Shown piece after piece: positions 34,922-44,699 of a stretch of DNA of 64,000 bases. The DNA is from Microbaculum sp051390635 (GTDB lineage Bacteria > Pseudomonadota > Alphaproteobacteria > Rhizobiales > Tepidamorphaceae), in contig NZ_JBPODT010000001.1 in the NCBI RefSeq assembly GCF_051390635.1, forward strand, positions 372,001 to 436,000. Direction: 5' to 3'. Position 1 is the first letter of the stretch, and each line of letters begins with the position of its first letter. Made by a program: the position numbers and the translations under genes. The notes under the pieces were generated by a model. It was not told where the DNA came from and did not search any database. It saw only the letters and a list, made by a program, of their open reading frames with translations.

Positions 34922-36313
34922 ATGTCGTCGACTCGCACCGAAACCGATTCCTTCGGCCCGCTCGAAGTTCCCGCCGATCGCTACTGGGGCGCCCAGACCC
35001 AGCGTTCGCTCGGCAACTTCAAGATCTCGGGAGAGCGCATGTCGCCGGCCGTCGTCCGCGCGCTGGGCATCATCAAGAAGGCCGCCGCGGAGACCAACGA
35101 GGAGCAGGACAACCTCGACCCGAAGATCGCCAAGGCGATTTCCGAGGCCGCCCAGGAGGTGATCGACGGCAAGCTGACGGACCATTTCCCGCTCGTCGTC
35201 TGGCAGACCGGCTCGGGCACCCAGTCGAACATGAACGCCAACGAGGTGATCTCGAACCGCGCGATCGAGCTGCTCGGCGGCACCTTGGGGTCGAAGACCC
35301 CGGTCCATCCGAACGACCACGTCAACCGTGGCCAGTCCTCCAATGACACCTTCCCCACCGCCATGCACATCGCCGCGGCCGAGGAGTTCAACCGATCGCT
35401 GATCCCGGCGCTGCAGCACCTGCATGCCGCGCTCGACAGGAAGGCGAAGGAATTCAAGGACATCATCAAGATCGGCCGCACCCACACGCAGGACGCCACG
35501 CCGCTGACGCTCGGTCAGGAGTTCTCGGGCTACGCCGCGCAGGTGGAACTCGGCATCCGCCGCGTGAAGGAGGGCCTCGACGGCCTCTACGACCTCGCCC
35601 AGGGCGGCACGGCGGTGGGCACCGGCCTCAACACCAAGAAGGGCTTCGCGGAGAAATTCGCCGCCAAGGTCGCCGCGATCACCAGCCTTCCCTTCCGTAC
35701 CGCGCCCAACAAGTTCGAGGCGCTGGCCGCCCATGACGCGTATGTCTACGCCCACGGCGCCCTGAACACGGTGGCGACCTCGCTGTTCAAGATCGCCAAT
35801 GACATCCGCCTCCTCGGCTCCGGTCCGCGCTCCGGCCTCGGCGAGCTGATCCTGCCGGAGAACGAGCCCGGCTCATCGATCATGCCCGGCAAGGTCAACC
35901 CGACCCAGTGCGAGGCGATGACGATGGCCTGCTGCCAGGTGTTCGGCAACCAGTCCACCATCACCTTCGCCGGCAGCCAGGGCCACTTCGAGCTCAACGT
36001 CTACAAGCCGGTCATGGCCAACGCGATGATGCAGTCGATCCGGCTGATCGCGGATGCTTCGATCTCCTTCACCGACAACTGCGTCGTCGACATCAAGGCC
36101 GACGAGAAACGCATCCGGGAGCTTATGGAACGCTCGCTGATGCTGGTCACCGCCCTCGCCCCGACGATCGGCTACGACAAGGCGACCGAAGTGGCGAAGA
36201 CGGCGCACAAGAACGGAACGACGCTGCGCGAGGAGGCCACCCGTCTCGGCTATGTGACGGAGGCCGAGTTCGACGAGATCGTCCGGCCGGAGAAGATGGT
36301 GCATCCGGACTGA
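34922..36313 (+). CDS. fumC: Class II fumarate hydratase
   Basis: FumC interconverts fumarate and malate in the citric acid cycle without an iron-sulfur cluster. The 463-residue length is standard. The N-terminal part opens TETDSFGPLEVPADRYWGAQTQRS. GSGTQSNMNANEVIS (about 98-112), HPNDHVNRGQSSNDTFPTAM and TQDATPLTLGQEF (active-site His/Thr region) follow. The fumarase/aspartase signature GSSIMPGKVNPTQ (about 317-329) carries the catalytic Ser. GAGGA precedes the ATG at 34922; the earlier frame opening is ignored. Two small genes follow in the same direction. Confidence 0.97.
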   Translation: MSSTRTETDSFGPLEVPADRYWGAQTQRSLGNFKISGERMSPAVVRALGIIKKAAAETNEEQDNLDPKIAKAISEAAQEVIDGKLTDHFPLVVWQTGSGTQSNMNANEVISNRAIELLGGTLGSKTPVHPNDHVNRGQSSNDTFPTAMHIAAAEEFNRSLIPALQHLHAALDRKAKEFKDIIKIGRTHTQDATPLTLGQEFSGYAAQVELGIRRVKEGLDGLYDLAQGGTAVGTGLNTKKGFAEKFAAKVAAITSLPFRTAPNKFEALAAHDAYVYAHGALNTVATSLFKIANDIRLLGSGPRSGLGELILPENEPGSSIMPGKVNPTQCEAMTMACCQVFGNQSTITFAGSQGHFELNVYKPVMANAMMQSIRLIADASISFTDNCVVDIKADEKRIRELMERSLMLVTALAPTIGYDKATEVAKTAHKNGTTLREEATRLGYVTEAEFDEIVRPEKMVHPD

Positions 36314-36369
36314 TCGGGGCGCCAGCACCCGTCGCACCCGTGGCATTGGATTGGACGGCAGGAGGCCCG

Positions 36370-36558
36370 ATGGCCGAAATCGTCAATCTGAACAAGGCCC
36401 GCAAGAAGAAGGCCCGCGCCGAAAAGCAGGCGCGGGCCACCGAGAACCGGGCGAAATTCGGACGCCGCAAGGCGGACAGGGAGCTCGACAAGGCGCGCGC
36501 CGACAAGGCTGACCGCGATCTCGCCGGCCATCGCCTGGACGACGAGGAAGGCGAATGA
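36370..36558 (+). CDS. DUF4169-like small basic protein
   Basis: The 62-residue, extremely charged protein begins AEIVNLNKARKKKARAEKQARA and ends HRLDDEEGE, matching the DUF4169 family, which consists of short helical proteins located next to fumC or sspB in alphaproteobacteria. It probably forms one long helix. AGGAGG lies six bases ahead of the ATG. Its stop overlaps the next gene's start (ATGA). Function unknown. Confidence 0.85.
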   Translation: MAEIVNLNKARKKKARAEKQARATENRAKFGRRKADRELDKARADKADRDLAGHRLDDEEGE

Positions 36559-36800
36559 GCGCCCGGGGATCAGCCGACGAACGCAAGCACTCGGTCACCG
36601 TCGCCGGCCACCGCACCAGCGTTTCCCTCGAGGACGAGTTCTGGCAGGCGCTCGGCGACATCGCCGGCGAACGCGGCATATCGGCGTCGAGCCTGATTGC
36701 CGAGATCGACGAAAGCCGCGGCCCGCGCGGCCTGTCGTCGGCGATCCGCGTTCATGTCCTCGCCTATTTTCGCGGCAGGCGCGATCCGGGACGAACCTAG
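36555..36800 (+). CDS. Ribbon-helix-helix domain protein
   Basis: The 81-residue protein fits the RHH_4-type domain: strand HRTSVSLEDEFWQAL (about 19-33), helix with the conserved WQALGDIAGERG, then ASSLIAEIDE and LSSAIRVHVLAYFR. It is presumably a dimeric DNA-binding protein. No target is evident. It is translationally coupled to the DUF4169-like gene, and the pair recurs next to fumC in this class. The stop codons of this gene and the convergent AsmA-family gene share the palindrome CTAG. Confidence 0.87.
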   Translation: MSARGSADERKHSVTVAGHRTSVSLEDEFWQALGDIAGERGISASSLIAEIDESRGPRGLSSAIRVHVLAYFRGRRDPGRT

Positions 36801-39800
36801 CGGAAGACCCTGTCGTCCGGTTCCACCGGATTTTCCACGACCGGGTCCGGCGTCTCACGGATGATCGTCTGCGGCGGCACGATCTGGGTGGGCCCGGGCT
36901 GAAGTGGCCCGATCTGGGGCTGGCCCGGCTGCGGCAAGATCACCAACGGTGCACCGAGCGGGGGCGCCGGCGTTCCGGGCACGGGAGGCGTGCCAGGCAC
37001 GGGGGCTGTTGCCGGCGGCTGAGGCGCGACCGGCTCGCGCGCGATAATGCCTCCGACCGGCAAGTCGCCGTCCCGCGCCGAGGGAACCTCGCGCAGGATC
37101 TCCTCGATACGGCGCTGCAGTTCGGACGTATCCTCGATCCCGACAGGTCCGCCGTTCGACTCCAGCTGCGGCAGCGGCGCCTGCGGCTGGGGAGGCGCCT
37201 GCACCGCAGGTTGCTGCACGGGCGGCGGCTGGGTGGGCGGCGGCTGGGTGGGCGGCGGCTGGGTGGGCGGTTGCGCCTGCTCCACGGCCCGACGGCGCGC
37301 CTCTTCCTCGGCCCGTCGCCTGGCTTCCTCGGCGGCCGCTGCTTCCGCTGCTTCCGCTGCCCGGCGCCTAGCCTCCTCCGCGGCCGCCTCTTCCGCTGCC
37401 CGGCGCGCCCTCTCCTGCGCTTCCGCCCGGGCCTTCTCGGCGGCCGCCGCGGCGTCCTGCTCCAGCCGTCGCTCGCGGTCCTGGCTCTCGCGGTCCTGGC
37501 GCGCCCGCTCCTCGCCCTGGCGGATCAGTTCGCGGCCGAGCTTCTGCCGCTCGAGGATTTCCGATTGCAGCTTCTCCAGCCGTTCGACTTCCTGCTCGAA
37601 GGCGCGCACGGTCAGGTAGCCGAGCAGCGGGCTGACGTCGATCTGACGCGTCGGCGCGTCGATCGGCCCGGCGAACACGACGCCGACCTCGCGGCTGCGT
37701 CCGCCTTCCTCCCCGGCGTCGGTCTTCAACGTCCATTCGGAATCGAGCCCGAGCACGGGCAGGTCGACCGTTGCCGAAGCGAACGACGTCAGCGCCTCGG
37801 CGTCGATGCGGATCGTGCTCGCCCGCAGGATGCCGGAGGTGATCGAGAACGCGCCTTCCAGCGTATCGAACGGCAGGCTGCCGGAATCCAGGTGGGCCGC
37901 GAAGGTCTCGCGAACCCGCTCCTCCGTGAGATCGAGCCCGGCGTCGGCGGCGCTGACGATCTGGTCGAAGGCATTCGGGTTGAACCGCCGCAGCGCGCCG
38001 TTGGTGACCCGGAAAGAGCCGGTCCCCGAAAGCGACGACACGATGGCGCCAAGGCTGCGGCCGCGCCCGTCGAATTCGACGCCGGCGGATACGGCACCGG
38101 TCGCGACCGCCCTGCCGCGCTCCTTCCACGCGATTTCCTCCAGGCGCCCGTCGACGAGCTCGGCCCGGCCGGACAGCACCGCGACGCCGTCGGCCTCGGT
38201 CAGGTCGAACCCGGCGGTCAGGCGCCCGCCGACCAGGTCGCCCCGCAGGGTCTCGAGCGACACGCGCCGCGCGTCGAAGCTGAAGGTCGTTTCCGCCCCC
38301 TTCAGCGCCAGACCGTCGAACAGCGTGAATACCGGCGTTTGAAGATCGATCCGGCCGCGCCAGCCCGGCTTCCTCGCCGGGATCAGCGCCATGGACGGCC
38401 ACGCGGGATCGCCGTACGCGGCGTCCGGGAACTGCACGGCGTCGGTGCCGACCAGCGATCCGAGCAGCCAGGCGAGATCGATACGGGCGGTTTCGAGGCT
38501 ACCGCCGACGATCCGCTCCGCGCCGCCCAGATCGACCGTCAGCGCGCCGGTGATCGGATCCCCGCCATGTCCGATCGTCAGCCCCGACATCCGCCAGATG
38601 TCGTCCGTCACCGACAGGGTGCCGTCGATCCGCAGTCCCGTGGCGCCGTCCGGCGGCAGGGCGATGCCGGCGAGCGCAAGCATCGCCTCCGCATCGGCGA
38701 TTCCGATCCCGATTTCCGCCGAGATCTCCTTGCCGCCGGCGCGCGGCAAGCGCGCGCTTCCCTCGGCGCTGCCGTCGATGCCGATTCCGGCCGTTTCCAG
38801 CGTGAAGGTCACCGCATCGTGCGGCCGGCCCTTCGCCGTCAGCGACACCCGGCCCGGGACGGCGCCGGCCTCCGTCGCGATCAGGCCGATCTGCCGGGCA
38901 AGTCCGGCCCCGTCCGGATTGGCCGCGTCGACGGACACGGTGATCGCCGCCGCGCCGAGATCGTCCATGGCCCCGTCATAGCCGAAACTGCCGTCGAGCC
39001 GGCTGCCGTCGAGCGTGCCGGCAAGCGTCAGCGTGCCCCTGCTGCCCGTCTCCGTGCGCGTCGCCGACAGATCGATCGTAACATCGGCGGGAACCAGGGA
39101 TTGCGCCCGTTCAGCCAGGGCATCGGCGAGCACGGGCAGCTCCAGCGCACGCAGCGCCGCGACGACGCCGGTCAGGGACCGGGCCGAAACCTCGAGACCG
39201 AGATTGCCGTCGGGCGTCTTCGCAAAGCTCAGGATCTCGCCGCCGCCGGCCAGCCTTGCCCCACCGATATCGCCGACCTCCAGCCGGTCGAAGCGCATGT
39301 CGCCTTCCGAGACCCGGCCGGAGACCAGCACGTCAAGCGCCTGGATCGTGTCCACCGCCAGATTGCCGACGCCGAGCTGCAGCTCCAGGTCGACCCCCGA
39401 CAGAAGCGCCTCGATCGCGCCGGCCACCGTGATCTCGTCGCGCAGGGGCCGCGCCCCGCGCTTGCTGAGGTCCAGCTCGTCCGCACTCAGCGACAGCGCC
39501 ACCGCCCCGCGCGATCCGGAGGTGGGCGCGCGGTAGCCGATCGAGCCCTCGATGCGCGAGTCGCCGGTGCGCACCTCGGCGCGGTCGAAGGTCATGCCGG
39601 CGCCGTCTATCCGCAGCTGCCCGGATGCGTCCAGGTCGCCGGCGGGAATGGCAAAACCGGGCAGCCGCGCCTCCGGCCCGAACACCCAATTGGCGAAGAC
39701 CGTCGCCTGATCGGTCGACAGCCGCGCGGCGCCGTCGAATACCGGCGCATCGCCGCCGAAGCCGATGGTGCCGGCCAGCCCGAGGCTGGTGCGCCCCGGG

Positions 39801-40945
39801 GCCGATACCGTCGCCCGCTCGACCGACCACGTCGCCTCGTCGACCTCCAGGTCTATGGACAGGCCCTCGAGCAGCCCGCCGGAGAGCACGGTCGACTCCA
39901 CGTCGAGGGCGAGATGCCCGGGCAGCGGAAAGATGTCCGGATCGAGCAGCGCGCCGAGCCTGGCGATCGCCTGGTTCGGGCTGACCGGACTGTCCGGCCC
40001 GGCTCCGAACGCCCGGTCGAGATCGACCTGCCGCGCCGAGATCACCGCGTCGAAACGGGGGTCTGCGCCCAGCCGGACGTTGGCCGCGCCGGCGAGCGAC
40101 ACGTTCTGCGTCTCGGTCCCGAGCCGGACCGACAGGTCCTCCAGCACCAGCTGCTCGGCGGACGCGGTCAGCCGGCCGTCCATCCGCCAAGTCGCGGTAT
40201 CCGGGTCCGGCGCCGGGCGTTCCATGATCAGCCGCCCGTCGAAGGCCAGCACATCCTCGATTCGCAGGAGCGCGCCGTCGAGCTCCACGGCCATCGGCCT
40301 GGCGGCCGGCAGGATCGACGCCTTGATCCGCATGCCGCTGCCATCGTCCGTCACGCGGCCCGTCGCGACCCTGACCGTGTAGCGCTCGCCGTCCAGGACG
40401 CCGCCACCCTCCACCTTGACCGGCCCGCGCAGCGACGTCGCCGATCCGCTCAGATTGACGCCCGTCAGCGTCTGCGTCTTGCCCGAGCGCGCGTCCTCGA
40501 CGGCGAACTGGCCCTCGACGATCTCGAAGCGCTTGATGGCGACGCGGTCGGGATCGACCGGCGGCGTCAGGTCGCCGGCCTCGCCCCAGGCGATGCGGCC
40601 CGCCCCGTCGACACGCAGTGCCGCACGGGGCCGCTCGAGGATGAGGTCGGTGATGTCCAGCCTGCCGCTCAGAAGCGGCGTCAGGGCGGCGCGCACGTCG
40701 AGGCGCTCGATGCCCTCGCCGGACCCCGGCTCGCCGATCCGCACGCTGTCGGCGATCAGGCTGGGGAACGGCACGATGCGGACGTTCAGATCGCCCTCGA
40801 AAACGACCGGCCGGCCGATCATCTCGGTGGCGCGCGTCTCGAAATAGGTCCGGTAGCTCGACCAGTCGATGAAGAACGGCGCGCCGAACGCCGCGATCAG
40901 GATGAGCGCGACGGCAATTCCAAGCGATAGCAGGAACGAATTCAC
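36797..40945 (-). CDS. AsmA-family membrane-anchored protein with long low-complexity C-terminus
   Basis: The 1382-residue product opens at GTG with one transmembrane helix (about 5-25), then FFIDWSSYRTYFETRATEMIGRPV, the AsmA N-terminal chorein-like signature, and repeated beta-rich modules over about 1100 residues. The AsmA C-terminal region (about 950-1110) includes GRGRSLGAIVSSLSGTGSFRVTNGALRRFN. From about 1125 an Arg/Glu/Ala-rich coiled coil (EEARRRAAEAAEAAAAEEARR-type) is followed by TQPPP repeats and a Pro/Ala-rich tail. AsmA-like proteins bridge the periplasm and are implicated in lipid transport and outer-membrane homeostasis. The tail is longer than usual for the family. Confidence 0.88.
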   Translation of the reverse strand: MNSFLLSLGIAVALILIAAFGAPFFIDWSSYRTYFETRATEMIGRPVVFEGDLNVRIVPFPSLIADSVRIGEPGSGEGIERLDVRAALTPLLSGRLDITDLILERPRAALRVDGAGRIAWGEAGDLTPPVDPDRVAIKRFEIVEGQFAVEDARSGKTQTLTGVNLSGSATSLRGPVKVEGGGVLDGERYTVRVATGRVTDDGSGMRIKASILPAARPMAVELDGALLRIEDVLAFDGRLIMERPAPDPDTATWRMDGRLTASAEQLVLEDLSVRLGTETQNVSLAGAANVRLGADPRFDAVISARQVDLDRAFGAGPDSPVSPNQAIARLGALLDPDIFPLPGHLALDVESTVLSGGLLEGLSIDLEVDEATWSVERATVSAPGRTSLGLAGTIGFGGDAPVFDGAARLSTDQATVFANWVFGPEARLPGFAIPAGDLDASGQLRIDGAGMTFDRAEVRTGDSRIEGSIGYRAPTSGSRGAVALSLSADELDLSKRGARPLRDEITVAGAIEALLSGVDLELQLGVGNLAVDTIQALDVLVSGRVSEGDMRFDRLEVGDIGGARLAGGGEILSFAKTPDGNLGLEVSARSLTGVVAALRALELPVLADALAERAQSLVPADVTIDLSATRTETGSRGTLTLAGTLDGSRLDGSFGYDGAMDDLGAAAITVSVDAANPDGAGLARQIGLIATEAGAVPGRVSLTAKGRPHDAVTFTLETAGIGIDGSAEGSARLPRAGGKEISAEIGIGIADAEAMLALAGIALPPDGATGLRIDGTLSVTDDIWRMSGLTIGHGGDPITGALTVDLGGAERIVGGSLETARIDLAWLLGSLVGTDAVQFPDAAYGDPAWPSMALIPARKPGWRGRIDLQTPVFTLFDGLALKGAETTFSFDARRVSLETLRGDLVGGRLTAGFDLTEADGVAVLSGRAELVDGRLEEIAWKERGRAVATGAVSAGVEFDGRGRSLGAIVSSLSGTGSFRVTNGALRRFNPNAFDQIVSAADAGLDLTEERVRETFAAHLDSGSLPFDTLEGAFSITSGILRASTIRIDAEALTSFASATVDLPVLGLDSEWTLKTDAGEEGGRSREVGVVFAGPIDAPTRQIDVSPLLGYLTVRAFEQEVERLEKLQSEILERQKLGRELIRQGEERARQDRESQDRERRLEQDAAAAAEKARAEAQERARRAAEEAAAEEARRRAAEAAEAAAAEEARRRAEEEARRRAVEQAQPPTQPPPTQPPPTQPPPVQQPAVQAPPQPQAPLPQLESNGGPVGIEDTSELQRRIEEILREVPSARDGDLPVGGIIAREPVAPQPPATAPVPGTPPVPGTPAPPLGAPLVILPQPGQPQIGPLQPGPTQIVPPQTIIRETPDPVVENPVEPDDRVFR
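37221..37272 (-). repeat. 15-bp tandem repeat inside the AsmA-family gene
   Basis: The unit GGGCGGCGGCTGGGT occurs three times exactly and once partially, encoding consecutive TQPPP units in the C-terminal tail. In-frame 15-bp repeats can expand or contract without breaking the frame, so tail length may vary between strains. Confidence 0.9.
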
Positions 40946-41029
40946 CTGGCCGTATCCCGTTTTCCGACAGCGAAGACACGGTTCCGCCGCAAAGGCGACA
41001 TCGCGCCTCCTCTTGCCTCTAAACGGCTA

Positions 41030-42436
41030 CTATATGCGGACAATTTTCCCAGGGTTCAGAATATTCAGTGGATCGAGCGCCTTTTTGATGGTCTTCATCA
41101 CGTCGACGGCGCCGCCGAGTTCCGCTTCGAGATACTTTGTCTTGCCGTGACCGACACCGTGCTCGCCGGTGCAGGTCCCGTCCATGGCGATGGCGCGCTC
41201 GACCAGCGTCCCCATGAACTCCTCGACGCGCGCGACCTCGGCCTTGTCGTCCATGTCGACCATCACCGAGACGTGGAAATTGCCGTCGCCGACATGCCCG
41301 ACGATCGGTGCCACCAGCCCGAGCCGGTCGATATCGGCCTTGGTCGCCAGGATGCACTCGGCGAGGCGCGAGATCGGCACGCACACGTCGGTGGCGACGC
41401 CATCGACCCCGGGCCGGAGGTACAGGTCGGCGAAATAGGCATCATGCCGCGCCTGCCACAGCGTCGCCCGCACGTCGGGGTCTTCGGCCCATTCGAACGG
41501 GCCGCCGCCGAAATCCTCCGCGATCTGGCCGAACAGCTCGGACTGCTCCTTCACGCCGGCCTCGGTGCCGTGGAACTCCAGGAACAGCGTGGGAACCTCG
41601 CTCAGCTCCAGCTTGGAATAGGCGTTGGAGGCGCGCACCTGCAAATCGTCGAGCAACTCGATCCTGGCGACCGGGATGCCCGACTGGATGGTCGCGATCA
41701 CCGCGTTGCACGCGTCTTCCAGCGTCTGGAACGGGCAGACACCACCGGCGACGGCCTCGGGAATGCCGTGCAGTTTCAACGTGATCTCGGTGACGATGCC
41801 GAGCGTGCCTTCCGAGCCGACGAGCAGCCTGGTCAGGTCGTAGCCCGCCGAGGACTTCTTCGCCCGCGTGCCGGTATGGATGACCGAACCGTCGGCCATC
41901 ACCGCCTTCAGCGCCAGCACGTTGTCTTTCATGGTGCCGTAGCGCACGGCGTTGGTGCCGGACGCGCGCGTGCCGACCATGCCGCCGATGCTGGCGTCCG
42001 CGCCGGGATCGATCGGGAAGAACAGCCCGGTGGCCCGCAGTTCCTCGTTAAGCCGCTTGCGGGTGACGCCGGGCTGGACCACGCAGTCGAGGTCCTCGGC
42101 ATGGACGTCGAGCACCTGGTCCATCTGGCTGAGATCGATCGATATGCCGCCATACGGCGCGTTTACCTGGCCTTCGAGCGACGTTCCCGTGCCGAAGGGG
42201 ATGATCGGAACGCGATGTTCGGCGCAGATCTTGACCACCTCGACCACGTCCTCGGTCGACTGCGCGAAGACGACGGCGTCCGGGGGCATGTTGTCATGCC
42301 AGGTGGTGGTGTGTCCGTGCTGCTTACGCACCGCCTGCGCCGTGCTCAGCCGGTTATGGAACCGGCCGGACAGCGCCGCCAGAGCCGCGCCGAGATCGCC
42401 GGCCTGCCTCACGCCCCACTGCGCAGTACCCGTCAT
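41030..42436 (-). CDS. FAD-binding 2-hydroxyacid dehydrogenase (D-lactate dehydrogenase/GlcD-like)
   Basis: This 468-residue flavoenzyme oxidises a D-2-hydroxyacid such as D-lactate or glycolate. The PCMH-type FAD domain (about 50-230) has VPIIPFGTGTSLEGQVNAP and the PGADASIGGMVGTRASGTNAVRYGT motif that binds the FAD pyrophosphate. The C-terminal cap and metal site hold VGHVGDGNFHV (about 382) and TCTGEHGVGHGK (about 425). No GlcE or GlcF partner is nearby, so a single-subunit D-lactate dehydrogenase (cytochrome) is more likely than glycolate oxidase. Confidence 0.9.
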   Translation of the reverse strand: MTGTAQWGVRQAGDLGAALAALSGRFHNRLSTAQAVRKQHGHTTTWHDNMPPDAVVFAQSTEDVVEVVKICAEHRVPIIPFGTGTSLEGQVNAPYGGISIDLSQMDQVLDVHAEDLDCVVQPGVTRKRLNEELRATGLFFPIDPGADASIGGMVGTRASGTNAVRYGTMKDNVLALKAVMADGSVIHTGTRAKKSSAGYDLTRLLVGSEGTLGIVTEITLKLHGIPEAVAGGVCPFQTLEDACNAVIATIQSGIPVARIELLDDLQVRASNAYSKLELSEVPTLFLEFHGTEAGVKEQSELFGQIAEDFGGGPFEWAEDPDVRATLWQARHDAYFADLYLRPGVDGVATDVCVPISRLAECILATKADIDRLGLVAPIVGHVGDGNFHVSVMVDMDDKAEVARVEEFMGTLVERAIAMDGTCTGEHGVGHGKTKYLEAELGGAVDVMKTIKKALDPLNILNPGKIVRI

Positions 42437-42575
42437 TCGCGCCCTTTCACCCGATTTCGCGGGTTTTCACGCCCACCGCACTCTTCCATGCGGGGCGAAA
42501 ACCGTTAATGTTCGCCGCACACTAGCAGAATGCCCCGGTTCGCAAAACGGCATTGCCAGGCTGAACCGCGGCACA

Positions 42576-43088
42576 ATGGACCGAATGATGCTCGATCTCC
42601 CAGCCGACACCACGATACCCGCCCCGTTCGTCTCGACGGTCATGACCGTCCAGCCGGACTGGATCGACTACAACGGCCACCTGAACATGGCCTACTATCA
42701 TGTCCTGTTCGACCGCGGCATCGACCAGGCGGTCTTGTTGCTCGGCCTGAGCGAGGACTACATGAAGACCCGCCAGGCATCCTTTTTCACCGTCGAGGCG
42801 CATGTCTGCTACCTCCGTGAGATCGGGCTGGACGATCCGGTCCAGGTCCGCCTGCGACTGCTCGACCACGACGGCAAGCGCGCCCATTTCTTCGAGGAAC
42901 TGGTGCATGCCGAGGAGGGCTGGACCGCCGCCACGCTGGAGCAGATGTCGCTGCATGTCGACATGAGCGCGAGAAAGGCGTCCCGGTGGCCGGACGACGT
43001 GCTGGAACGCCTTCAGGCGATGCAGGCCGCCCATGCCGGGCTGCCGGTCCCGCCGCAGGTCGGCCGGGTGATGAAGGTCAGGCGCTAG
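42576..43088 (+). CDS. Hotdog-fold acyl-CoA thioesterase
   Basis: The 170-residue single hotdog domain begins with TVQPDWIDYNGHLNMAYYHVLFDRG (about 25-49), the catalytic-Asp/Asn region of 4-hydroxybenzoyl-CoA thioesterase-like enzymes. The DYNGH variant is also seen in thioesterases linked to carnitine or betainyl-CoA metabolism. Conserved FFTVEAHVCYLREIGLDDPV and KRAHFFEELVHAEEG strands follow. No carnitine genes are adjacent, so the substrate is open. ATGs at 42576, 42588 and 42591 are all possible starts. Confidence 0.82.
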   Translation: MDRMMLDLPADTTIPAPFVSTVMTVQPDWIDYNGHLNMAYYHVLFDRGIDQAVLLLGLSEDYMKTRQASFFTVEAHVCYLREIGLDDPVQVRLRLLDHDGKRAHFFEELVHAEEGWTAATLEQMSLHVDMSARKASRWPDDVLERLQAMQAAHAGLPVPPQVGRVMKVRR

Positions 43089-43092
43089 GCCA

Positions 43093-44430
43093 TCAGGCGA
43101 GGCCGCTCGTCTCGCGTTCCGGCCTGGCGCGCTCGATCCCCGCCCGCTTCAGCGTACGGTCGAGCAGCTGCTCGTAGATCGGCCGCCCGCCGAGCCATTC
43201 CGCCGTGACGTTGGCGACCAGACACGTCACCAAGACCGGCAGCAGGATCTCGTAGGCGCCGGTGAGCTCCAGCGTCAGCACAACCCCGACCAGCGGCGCG
43301 CGGACGGACGCGGTGAACAGTCCGCCCATCGCGGCAACCGCAAGAGCGACGGAGATCGGCCCGAAGCCCGGCAGAACCGTGCCGAGCACGCCGCCGAAGG
43401 CCAGACCCGCGCAGGCCGCAAGCGTCAGGATCGGCGCGAAGATGCCGCCGGGCACGCCGGACGAATAGCTCGCCACGGAGGTGATCAGGCGCACCGCGAC
43501 GATGGCGAGCAGCAGAAACGCCCCGTTCTTCGCCGCGACCAGATCGAGGATGAGCTCCTCGTGGCCCATCGTCGCCTCGGGCAGCACGATGACCAGGGCC
43601 CCGATCACGAGCCCGACGCCGAGCGGCATCGCGTGGGGCGCGCGCGCGCCGATGGCGGCGGCGAGATTAAGGCCCCTGAGGACCAGGAAATTGAACAGGA
43701 CGCCGAGCGCGCCGATGACCAGGCCGAGCCCGAGGAAGGCGGCCAGGCTCCAGAGCGGCACGGCGGCCACCGCGATATCGAGATCCGGCCCGACCCCGGC
43801 GATGTCCTCGGTCACGAACGCCGACAGGACGCACGCGATGGTGACGCCCATGTAGGTCTTGAAGGTGTAGGGAAATTGCCGGCGCGTCTCCTCGATGACG
43901 AACAGCACGGAGGCGAGCGGCGCGTTGAAGGCGGCCGCGAGCCCCGCCGCGGCGCCGGCGGCGATCAGCCCGTTACGTTCCAGCTTGCCCAGTTTGCGCC
44001 AGTCCGACACCGCCGCCGCGATGGATGCGCCGATATGGATGGTGGGTCCCTCGCGCCCCAGCACGAGACCGGAGGACAGCGACAGCACGCCGGCGACGAA
44101 TTTGACCGGCAACACCCTGCGCCAGCGGAGCGGCCGCAGGCCTTCCAGCGCGCCCTCGACCTCCTGAACGCCGCTTCCGGCGGCCTCCGGCGCGTATCGG
44201 CGCACGATCGCCGCCGACAACAAGGTCATCAGGGCCGTGACGATCGCCGCCAGCACGACCGCGAGCACGCCCTTGCCGACCTGGTCGACCAGCAGCCGCG
44301 GCCAGGTCATCAGCGCGTCGACGGACAGATGCAGCGCGGTGCCGCCGGCGCCGGCGCCGATGCCGACCAGGGCGGCAAGCAGAAAGAAACGCCCCTCCGC
44401 GCCCCGCGTTTCGCCTTGCTTCTTCGCCAC
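43093..44430 (-). CDS. ClC-family chloride/proton antiporter
   Basis: The 445-residue, GTG-initiated protein (AGGGGA seven bases upstream; a TTG at 44487 would add 19 residues) has about ten hydrophobic helices. It has the ClC filter blocks AAGSGVQEVEG (GSGIP position), GLVLGREGPTIHIGA (external gating Glu) and YSSGVPGGIFAP. An acidic internal residue is present in LASVLFVIEETRR, the proton-glutamate position of E. coli ClcA, so exchange rather than channel activity is expected. There are no CBS domains. It is divergently arranged with a second ClC gene. Confidence 0.93.
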   Translation of the reverse strand: MAKKQGETRGAEGRFFLLAALVGIGAGAGGTALHLSVDALMTWPRLLVDQVGKGVLAVVLAAIVTALMTLLSAAIVRRYAPEAAGSGVQEVEGALEGLRPLRWRRVLPVKFVAGVLSLSSGLVLGREGPTIHIGASIAAAVSDWRKLGKLERNGLIAAGAAAGLAAAFNAPLASVLFVIEETRRQFPYTFKTYMGVTIACVLSAFVTEDIAGVGPDLDIAVAAVPLWSLAAFLGLGLVIGALGVLFNFLVLRGLNLAAAIGARAPHAMPLGVGLVIGALVIVLPEATMGHEELILDLVAAKNGAFLLLAIVAVRLITSVASYSSGVPGGIFAPILTLAACAGLAFGGVLGTVLPGFGPISVALAVAAMGGLFTASVRAPLVGVVLTLELTGAYEILLPVLVTCLVANVTAEWLGGRPIYEQLLDRTLKRAGIERARPERETSGLA

Positions 44431-44699
44431 CCCGCCGTCCCCTGCCCGAACACGCGCGCCGCCCGTGGACGCGGATACAGGCCGCAAACATTACCCGACT
44501 CGACACACCCGCCAAGCACGGGCGGTTTCCGGACCGGGGCCGGTCCCTGCCCGCCTCGTGCGTCGCGCCGACGCGAATTTCCCGAAACGGCGCTCCGATC
44601 CAACCCTTTTGAGGATTACCGGCCACGGTCTCGCACGAATCCGCATAGCAGCGTATGTCTTGAAAATCGAAAACGAATATCGGCGGGAAATTTGGCCGG

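Noticed and set aside
37211..40930. A 1239-codon plus-strand frame across the AsmA-family gene
   Set aside because: Antisense shadow; the minus-strand frame has a signal anchor and AsmA signature, the plus-strand one does not.
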